Below are positions 54,782 to 61,448 of a DNA stretch of 64,000 bases, in pieces (position 1 is the stretch's first letter; each line of letters begins with the position of its first letter). This stretch comes from Massilia putida. GTDB lineage: Bacteria > Pseudomonadota > Gammaproteobacteria > Burkholderiales > Burkholderiaceae_D. Location of the stretch: positions 1,426,001 through 1,490,000 of the forward strand of contig NZ_CP019038.1 in the NCBI RefSeq assembly GCF_001941825.1, written 5' to 3'. The position numbers and the translations under genes are program-made. The notes under the pieces were generated by a model. The model did no database searches. It was given only the letters and a program-made list of their open reading frames with translations, and was not told the origin of the DNA.

Positions 54782-57757
54782 TCAGGCCTGATGATCCTGC
54801 TGGCGCGCGCCCAGTTCGGCGTGGATGTGGCGTTCCAGCCGCGACTGCAAGCCACGCAGCCGCGCCGCCAGCGTGCGCGCCCGGGCCAGCGCGCCCGGTT
54901 CGACCTGGCGCTCCAGCTCGGCGCACAGGTCGCCGAACCCCAGCGCCCCGACCGTGCGCGCCGACGATTTCAGCCGGTGCGCGACGGCGGCCGCGCGCGC
55001 CGGTTCCTGCGCGGCCAGCGCGCGCTCGATCTCGTGCATGCCGTCGCGCGCCGCGTCCAGGAACAGGAACGCGTATTTGCGCATCCGCTCGGCCTGGCCG
55101 CCGAACGCGTCGGACAGCACGCCCACGTCGAGCAGCATGCTGTCGCGCCGCGCGCCGTCGCCCGTGCCCGAAGGCCGCCGCACGTGGCGGCCGAGTACCC
55201 GCGCGATCGTCGCGATCAGCGTCTCGGGCGCCGCGGGCTTCGTCAGGAATTCATCCATGCCTGCCGCGAGACAGCGGGCCTGGTCGTCGAGTCCCGCGTT
55301 CGCCGTCAGCGCGATCACCTTCAGGTCCGCGTAGCGCGGGTCTTGCCGGATGCGGCGCGTGGCGTCGATGCCGTCCATCACGGGCATCTGCACATCCATC
55401 AAGACACAGTCGACGGGGCGTTCGGCCAGCCGCTCGAGCGCCATGGCGCCGTGATCGGCGACGATGACATGAGCGCCGGCATCCTCGAGCAGCTCGCGCG
55501 CCACCTGTTGGTTGAACGCGTTGTCCTCGACGAGCAGCATCGTCACGCCGGCCAGCGCGCCGGACGCCGCCTGCTGCGCCGCGCCCGCGGGCTGCGCGGC
55601 CGGCACCGGCTGCAGGCGCGCCGTGAACCAGAACGTGCTGCCCTGCCCCGGCGTGCTCGTCACGCCGACCGTCCCACCCATCAGCTCCGCCAGCTGCTTG
55701 CTGATGACGAGGCCCAGGCCCGTGCCGCCGTGGCGCCGCGTCGTCGACGGGTCGGCCTGGTGGAACGGCGTGAACAGCTGCGCCAGGTCGTTTTGCGCGA
55801 TGCCGATGCCGTGGTCCTCGACGTCGAAGCGCACGAGCAGATCGGCGCCGACCGTGCGCAGGGCGCGGGCGCGCACGTGGATCGTACCCTGCTCGGAAAA
55901 CTTGATGGCGTTGCCGACGAAATTCAGCAAAACCTGTTCGAGGCGCAGCGGATCGCCGCGCAGGGGCCGCTGCAGCTCGGGCGCCACGTCGAAGTCCAGC
56001 GTCAGGCCGCGCGCGGCCGCCTGCACGGCGAGCTGGCCGGCGAGGTTGTGCGTCAGCGCGTCCAGCGTGAAGTCGAGCAGTTCCAGCTCGACCTTGCCGG
56101 CCTCGATACGGGAAAAGTCGAGGATGTGGTTGATGATGCCCAGCAGGTGCTGCGCCGCGTGGTGGATCTTGTCCAGGTAGTCGCGCTGGCGGGGTTCTTC
56201 CGCGTGCTTGCGGGCGAGATAAGCCATGCCGATGATGCTGTTCATCGGCGTGCGGATCTCGTGGCTCATGTTCGACAGGAAGTCGCTCTTGGCGCGGCTG
56301 GCCGCGTCGGCCCGGGCCTGCAGCGCGTGCAGTTCCGTGACGTCGGTCGACACGCACAGCACGGCGTCCACCTCGCCGTCGGCGTGCACGGGCACCGTCA
56401 CGCTCCACAACTGGCGCACGGCCCCGTCGGCGCCGGCGAAGGCGTTCCGCACGGCGCGCTTTTCGCCCAGTTCGAGCACGGGGCGGTCCAGCGCCCACAG
56501 CGCGTCGGCCTGCGCGGGGGGCATCACGTCGCGGTCGCGCCGGCCCATGATGTCCTTGGCCGGCAAACCGCAGGCAGCCGCCATCTTCGCATTGACGTAG
56601 CGGTAGCGGCGGTCGCGGTCTTTCAGGTAGACGTAGGCGTCGACGTTGTCGAGCACGAGGTCGAGCAACCGACGCTGCTCCACGGCCGCCCGGCGCGACC
56701 GTGCCAGATTGAAGAACAGCGCAACCACCAGCAGGGTCGCGGCGAAGCCGCCCGCCCCCGCCAGCCACGGGAATACGCGGCCGAATCCGCCGACCAGGTC
56801 GGCGCGGCGGGCGACGAAGCGGGCCTTCCACAGATTGTCGTCGAAGCGCACGGGCAGCACGGTTTCCAGCAGGTCGTCCGCGCGGCCGAGCGCCGGCGGC
56901 GCGCCGTCGTACAGCAGGTTGTCCGCTCCGCTCACGCGCAGCGGTCCGGTCGCGCGGCTGTCCGCCGCCGCGTACAGCTGCAGCGCCACGGGTTCCGTTT
57001 CGCGGCCCTGCAGCGCGCCCCGCACCAAGGCCGGAATGGAAAAGCCGATACCGACCGAGCCCGCATAGGCCGCGCGCCGGCCCTCGACGTCGAGCGGGAT
57101 GGCGCTCCCCGCCGGCGTGCGGTAGACGGGCATGCGCAGGCCGAGGCCCAGGTGGCGCACGGGATGCTCCACGACGACGGGCTTGCCGGATGCCGCCATG
57201 CGTCCGCTGTCGCGCGCGCGGGCCAATGTCTGCACGGCGGCGGGCGCGCCGGCCGCCAGGTCCACACCGGATTTTTCGGGCAGCTGCGGCTCCAGATACG
57301 TCAGCACGGTGTAGGTCGGACGGCGTCCGGCGGGCCGGATCGAGAAATCGGGATAGCCGGCCGGATCGAGACTGCGGTCCGCGCGCACGGCGGCGACGAA
57401 CGCGTCGCGCGCGCCGTCCTCGACGTACTGCGCGAAATTGATCGACTCGAGCGCCGGATAGTGTTCGGCCACGCCGAGCGTCTCGACGTAGCGGTGGAAC
57501 TGCAGCCGCGAGGCCAGTCCGCCGTTCGAGTGGAACAGGCCGGCCAGTCCGCGCACGACGTCCGCGTACGAGTGCACGGCGCCATCCAGCTGCTGGCGGC
57601 CGCTCCTTGCCAGGTGATCGAAGCGCGCCTGCGCGTCGACCGCGACCGTATGCGCCGCGCCCAGGTACAGACCGGCGCCGGCCGCCAGGGCCAGTGCGAC
57701 GCTGCCGGTCCACAGCGCGGCCGTCCTTTCCGTGTTGCGCGATGCGATGTCAGCCAT
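54782..57757 (-). CDS. CHASE-PAS hybrid sensor histidine kinase with receiver and Hpt domains
   Basis: 991 aa inner-membrane sensor. TM1 near residues 14-34; periplasmic CHASE domain (FHRYVETLGVAEHYPALESI) to about residue 290; TM2 near 310-330; PAS (DNVDAYVYLKDRDRRYRYVN); HisKA with NMSHEIRTPMNSIIGM (His near 490); ATPase domain (LNFVGNAIKFSEQG, GTGLGLVISKQLAELMGG); receiver with Asp in VDCVLMDVQMPVMDG; C-terminal Hpt with AHRLKSSARTVGA. The start at 57757 (MADIASRN) gives a normal TM1. CHASE domains sense small extracellular ligands. It lies 70 bp before recC and is divergent from the oligopeptidase gene. Confidence 0.93.
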   Translation of the reverse strand: MADIASRNTERTAALWTGSVALALAAGAGLYLGAAHTVAVDAQARFDHLARSGRQQLDGAVHSYADVVRGLAGLFHSNGGLASRLQFHRYVETLGVAEHYPALESINFAQYVEDGARDAFVAAVRADRSLDPAGYPDFSIRPAGRRPTYTVLTYLEPQLPEKSGVDLAAGAPAAVQTLARARDSGRMAASGKPVVVEHPVRHLGLGLRMPVYRTPAGSAIPLDVEGRRAAYAGSVGIGFSIPALVRGALQGRETEPVALQLYAAADSRATGPLRVSGADNLLYDGAPPALGRADDLLETVLPVRFDDNLWKARFVARRADLVGGFGRVFPWLAGAGGFAATLLVVALFFNLARSRRAAVEQRRLLDLVLDNVDAYVYLKDRDRRYRYVNAKMAAACGLPAKDIMGRRDRDVMPPAQADALWALDRPVLELGEKRAVRNAFAGADGAVRQLWSVTVPVHADGEVDAVLCVSTDVTELHALQARADAASRAKSDFLSNMSHEIRTPMNSIIGMAYLARKHAEEPRQRDYLDKIHHAAQHLLGIINHILDFSRIEAGKVELELLDFTLDALTHNLAGQLAVQAAARGLTLDFDVAPELQRPLRGDPLRLEQVLLNFVGNAIKFSEQGTIHVRARALRTVGADLLVRFDVEDHGIGIAQNDLAQLFTPFHQADPSTTRRHGGTGLGLVISKQLAELMGGTVGVTSTPGQGSTFWFTARLQPVPAAQPAGAAQQAASGALAGVTMLLVEDNAFNQQVARELLEDAGAHVIVADHGAMALERLAERPVDCVLMDVQMPVMDGIDATRRIRQDPRYADLKVIALTANAGLDDQARCLAAGMDEFLTKPAAPETLIATIARVLGRHVRRPSGTGDGARRDSMLLDVGVLSDAFGGQAERMRKYAFLFLDAARDGMHEIERALAAQEPARAAAVAHRLKSSARTVGALGFGDLCAELERQVEPGALARARTLAARLRGLQSRLERHIHAELGARQQDHQA

Positions 57758-57867
57758 GTGGACAGGTCCAGGATGTGACAATGAGTATTGTCGTACGGCA
57801 ATTTTTAGATGTTTGCTAGTATGTTCGAATCCGGACGAAATGGCGAGCTCAACAATAAGGAACGCAT

Positions 57868-59907
57868 ATGCGCGAAACAAATAATGACAATCGCGCCCCC
57901 TGGCTGTGGCTGGAAGATGTCGATTCCGACCGCGCCCTGGACTGGGTGCGCGAACGCAACCGCGAAAGCGAGCGCGAACTGACCGCCCTGCCCGGCTACG
58001 CGCCGCTGCGCGCGCGGCTCAAGACGATCCTCGATTCGCGCGACCGCATCCCGTACATCGGCCACCACGACGGCAGCTTCTATAATTTCTGGCGCGACGC
58101 CGACCATGAACGCGGCATCTGGCGCCGCACCCTGCTCACCGAATACCGCAAACCGCTGCCCGCCTGGGAAACCGTGCTGGACCTGGACGCCCTCGCGCGG
58201 GACGAATCGGAAAACTGGGTCTGGGCCGGCGTGACCTTCCTGGAACCGCACGGCACGCGCTGCCTCGTCTCGCTGTCGCGCGGCGGCGGCGATGCCCACG
58301 TCGTGCGCGAATTCGACGTGGCGACGCGCGCCTTCGTGCCAGAGGGCTTCACGCTGCCGGAAGCGAAGACGAGCGCCGGCTGGATCGACGCCGACACACT
58401 ATTCGTCGCCACCGACTTCGGGCCCGACTCGATGACGGCGTCGGGCTACCCGCGCATCGTCAAGGCCTGGCGGCGCGGCACGCCGCTGGAAGACGCCACG
58501 CTCGTCTATGCGGCGCAACCGGACGACCTGTCGGCCTCCGCCTGGCAAGATCCGACACCCGGCTTCGAGCGCCAGTTCGTCCTGCGCCAGATCGATTTCT
58601 ACAGCAGCGAATTGTTCCTGCGCGATCCGGCCGGCGGCACGCTCACGCCCATCGACAAGCCGGAGGATGCCAACGCGTTCGCGCTGCGCGACCAGCTGAT
58701 CGTCGAACTGCGCTCGGACTGGACGACCGGCGGCAAGACGTGGCCGCAGGGCGCCCTGCTGGCGATCGGTTTCGACCGCTTCATGGAAGGCAGCCGCGAC
58801 TTCGACGTCCTGTTCGAACCGTCGCCGACGACGTCGCTGGACGGCATCGCGGCCACGCGCGGCTCGCTGTTCCTCACCATCCTCGACAACGTCAAGAACC
58901 GCATTGTCGAGTGGCGACGCGCGGAAGGCGGCTGGCGGCGGCGCGACGTGGCCGCCCCGGCGATGGGTGCGCTGCACGTGTCCGCCGTCGACGAATACGC
59001 GTCGGACCAGGTCTTCCTCACCGTCACCGACTTCCTTACGCCGAGCAGCCTGTACCTGATGGAAGCCGGCGGCGACGAACGCGAGGTCCTGAAATCCATG
59101 CCGGCGTTCTTCGACGCGGCACCGTACGCCGTCAGCCAGTTCTCGGCGCGCTCGCCGGACGGGACAAGCGTCCCGTATTTCGTCGTGATGCGCAAGGACG
59201 CGCCGCTGGACGGCACGCATCCCACGCTGTTGTACGGCTACGGCGGCTTCGAAGTGTCGCTGACGCCCTTCTACAGCGGCGTGACGGGCGAAGCGTGGCT
59301 GGCGCAGGGCGGCGTGTACGTGCTGGCGAACATCCGCGGCGGCGGCGAATTCGGCCCGCGCTGGCACCAGGCCGCGCTCAAGGAAAACCGCCAGAAGGCG
59401 TTCGACGATTTCCTGGCCGTCGCCGAGGACGTCATCCGCCGGGGCATCACGCGGCCGCGCCACCTGGGCATCATGGGCGGCAGCAACGGCGGCCTGCTCG
59501 TCGGCGCGGCGCTCACGCAAAGGCCGGACCTGTTCGGGGCCGTCGCCTGCCAGGTGCCCCTGCTGGACATGCGCCGCTACCACGAACTGCTGGCCGGCGC
59601 TTCCTGGATCGGGGAATACGGCGATCCGGACGAGCCGGACGAGTGGGCGTATATCGCCAAATATTCCCCCTACCAGAACGTCGCGGCCGACAAACGCTAT
59701 CCGCGCGTACTGTTCACGACGTCCACGCGCGACGACCGCGTCCACCCTGGTCACGCGCGCAAGATGGCGGCGCTGATGCGGGAACAGGGTCACGATGTCT
59801 TGTATTGGGAAAATACCGAAGGCGGTCATGCCGGCGCCGCCAACAACGAACAGACGGCGACGATGTGGGCGCTGACATATACATTCCTGTTGAGCCAGCT
59901 CAAGTAA
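57868..59907 (+). CDS. Prolyl oligopeptidase family serine peptidase (S9A)
   Basis: 679 aa, no signal peptide, so probably cytoplasmic. An N-terminal beta-propeller (residues 70-400) precedes the alpha/beta-hydrolase domain. The catalytic Ser is in GIMGGSNGGLLVGAAL, the Asp in TSTRDDRVHPGHARK and the His in NTEGGHAGAANN. SD AAGGAA precedes ATG 57868. The family cleaves short proline-containing peptides. It is divergent from the CHASE kinase and upstream of the RsaL-like gene. Confidence 0.93.
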   Translation: MRETNNDNRAPWLWLEDVDSDRALDWVRERNRESERELTALPGYAPLRARLKTILDSRDRIPYIGHHDGSFYNFWRDADHERGIWRRTLLTEYRKPLPAWETVLDLDALARDESENWVWAGVTFLEPHGTRCLVSLSRGGGDAHVVREFDVATRAFVPEGFTLPEAKTSAGWIDADTLFVATDFGPDSMTASGYPRIVKAWRRGTPLEDATLVYAAQPDDLSASAWQDPTPGFERQFVLRQIDFYSSELFLRDPAGGTLTPIDKPEDANAFALRDQLIVELRSDWTTGGKTWPQGALLAIGFDRFMEGSRDFDVLFEPSPTTSLDGIAATRGSLFLTILDNVKNRIVEWRRAEGGWRRRDVAAPAMGALHVSAVDEYASDQVFLTVTDFLTPSSLYLMEAGGDEREVLKSMPAFFDAAPYAVSQFSARSPDGTSVPYFVVMRKDAPLDGTHPTLLYGYGGFEVSLTPFYSGVTGEAWLAQGGVYVLANIRGGGEFGPRWHQAALKENRQKAFDDFLAVAEDVIRRGITRPRHLGIMGGSNGGLLVGAALTQRPDLFGAVACQVPLLDMRRYHELLAGASWIGEYGDPDEPDEWAYIAKYSPYQNVAADKRYPRVLFTTSTRDDRVHPGHARKMAALMREQGHDVLYWENTEGGHAGAANNEQTATMWALTYTFLLSQLK

Positions 59908-59991
59908 CCCAGCACGGTTGATACGGCCCGTGGCCTTTTTCGATGGTAACCGGCGGTTATTCGCGCTTATTTACCGAGAGACGTGGCAGGG

Positions 59992-60011
59992 AACTAGCAG
60001 GGTTGCTAGGA
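59992..60011. promoter_or_regulatory. Lux-box-like palindrome upstream of the rsaL-like gene
   Basis: AACTAGCAGGGTTGCTAGGA: a 20-bp element with 6-bp arms CTAGCA/TGCTAG around four bases. The CT..AG positions match the las/lux-box layout. It lies 61 bp before the rsaL-like ATG and six bases from a putative RsaL site. Confidence 0.55.
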
Positions 60012-60016
60012 CGCTA

Positions 60017-60031
60017 AATGAATGTTGCATG
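60017..60031. promoter_or_regulatory. Putative RsaL-type operator
   Basis: AATGAATGTTGCATG agrees with nine of twelve fixed positions of the Pseudomonas RsaL site as I remember it (TATGnAAnTTnCATA). Lying next to a lux-box-like palindrome, it has the same layout as the lasI promoter. This would give the repressor autoregulation. Confidence 0.4.
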
Positions 60032-60072
60032 GAATACTTGTTTCTCACACATCTTTCCATGGAGGAGCGGCG

Positions 60073-60345
60073 ATGGCTAATGATTTCGTTACCGAAGCAA
60101 GCCTGCGGGAACCATTGGCAGGTACCCTGATGAAACCGCCCGTCTCCCTGGCGCCCTCAATCAGCGATCTGAAGAAATATCGGATCAGCAAACGCGAGAG
60201 CCAGGAGAAATTCTGGGGTCGTTTTGGCGTCACTCAATCCAGCGGCAGCCGCTTCGAAACGGGTCTGGCCATTCCGGCCCCGGTCGCACTGCTGTTGAAG
60301 CTGTATGTCAACGGCAAGCTCAACGATGGTGATCTTCTGGGGTAA
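60073..60345 (+). CDS. RsaL-like quorum-sensing repressor (XRE-type HTH)
   Basis: 90 aa. The C-terminal two-thirds closely follow RsaL of Pseudomonas and its Burkholderia relatives: KRESQEKFWGRFGVTQSSGS then RFETG and ALLLKLYVNGKLND, a tetrahelical HTH. RsaL represses AHL synthase and QS targets. The start at 60073 is fixed by GGAGGAG just upstream; the open frame begins earlier. Its 3' end overlaps the convergent luxR gene by 26 bp. Normally rsaL sits between luxR and luxI genes; no luxI is in the window. Confidence 0.85.
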   Translation: MANDFVTEASLREPLAGTLMKPPVSLAPSISDLKKYRISKRESQEKFWGRFGVTQSSGSRFETGLAIPAPVALLLKLYVNGKLNDGDLLG

Positions 60346-61051
60346 TCAGCCCTAAGGAAATTGCTCTCACAACCGCCTGTTGCCGGGTGTTGACGTTGAA
60401 CTTCTGGCGGATATTCCCCATATGGAAGTTCACCGTCGCCTCGGAGCAGCCGGTGATTTTTGAAATCTCCCACGACGATTTGCCCACCATGACCCAGTTG
60501 AGCACTTCCAGCTCGCGCGGGGTCAGGCGCGGCGCCGCCTCTTGCGTCGGCGGCGGGCAGAACCGCACGCCCGACGCGAACGCATAATCACGCACCAGCG
60601 CCAGATCCGGCAGCATGCTCGACACGTCGCGCAGGAACGCGCCGTCGGCCGCCGTGTCGGCGGCAAAACTCAGCAGCCCGAATTCCCCGTTCGGACCGTG
60701 GATGGGAAACGTGACGCCGGCGCGGATGCCGTGGCTGCACGCTTCCTCGTACAACGCGCGCTGGGCCGGGCTGCGGAAGATGTCCGGATGCCAGATCAGC
60801 GGCAAGGTGGTTGCGAGGCAATGGCTGACGACGGGGTCGACATAGGCGAACCGCTCGGCGTCGTAACGTTCGCGCCACTTCGTCGGATAGTTGCTTTGGA
60901 TAAATGCGTTCTCCAGGCGCGCATGGCGCGAGCCCGACATTCCGAACAAGACCTTGTCGAATCCATATTGCCGCCCCAGGGCAAACAGCGCTTCGCCCCA
61001 ACTGGACGCGGTGTCGGTATGTAACAACTCGTCCAAATCAACGGTCTTCAT
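60320..61051 (-). CDS. AHL-type LuxR regulator (LuxR solo in this window)
   Basis: 243 aa. The N-terminal autoinducer-binding domain keeps the key residues: Trp and Tyr in WRERYDAERF, Asp-Pro in YVDPVVSH, Trp in LIWHPD and the Gly in RAGVTFPIHG. The C-terminal GerE HTH is RLTPRELEVLNWVMVGKSSW and INFHMGNIRQKF-like (ATVNFHMGNIRQKF). The start at 61051 (MKTVDLDELL) suits the family. It is convergent with the rsaL-like gene. A 16-bp palindrome lies 26 bp before its start codon. Confidence 0.9.
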   Translation of the reverse strand: MKTVDLDELLHTDTASSWGEALFALGRQYGFDKVLFGMSGSRHARLENAFIQSNYPTKWRERYDAERFAYVDPVVSHCLATTLPLIWHPDIFRSPAQRALYEEACSHGIRAGVTFPIHGPNGEFGLLSFAADTAADGAFLRDVSSMLPDLALVRDYAFASGVRFCPPPTQEAAPRLTPRELEVLNWVMVGKSSWEISKITGCSEATVNFHMGNIRQKFNVNTRQQAVVRAISLGLITPEDHHR

Positions 61052-61076
61052 GGCTGCCTCGCGCTGTTGACGTAGT

Positions 61077-61092
61077 GGATGTAATGACATCC
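61077..61092. promoter_or_regulatory. Perfect palindrome upstream of the luxR-type gene
   Basis: GGATGT-AATG-ACATCC, a perfect 6-4-6 inverted repeat 26 bp before the luxR ATG. Its place in the promoter or 5' leader suggests an operator or a translation-blocking hairpin. It does not match the lux-box-like element at 59992. Confidence 0.5.
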
Positions 61093-61448
61093 GATATGCT
61101 AGTTGAGTTGTAACCAAAAAGCACGAAAAATTAGTCTTTTATTCATTATGGCAGAGCTATAGCTTTTGCTCAGTTGTCGTTCTGATACACGGGTCAACCC
61201 GGCCTGCCATCCAATCGTGCGCCAGTCTCGACAATTTTCGATTATCCTCGCGCGAATTGTCCATTTAAAATTTCAAAAATGCAAGTTTATAGAGAATCTG
61301 TAACACTTTAGCCGAGCGGCGCCCGTCAATGCTTGACTTGACCCGACACCAGAGTATCTTTGCTTTTCTAGACATTTAACAATACGCGTTGTCCTAAAAC
61401 ATGCGCGCGATGCCCTTCCGTACCTTCCTAATCGAGGAATTTTAGTCA
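61093..61448. other. Divergent intergenic region between luxR-type and poly-HAMP genes
   Basis: 356 bp of A+T-richer DNA with no supported gene. It must hold the promoters of both flanking genes. No repeat or terminator was recognised apart from the palindrome at its left edge. Confidence 0.6.

Noticed and set aside
54515..57778. 1087-codon plus-strand ORF opposite the CHASE kinase
   Set aside because: Low-complexity antisense frame over a clearly recognised kinase; no start context or domains.
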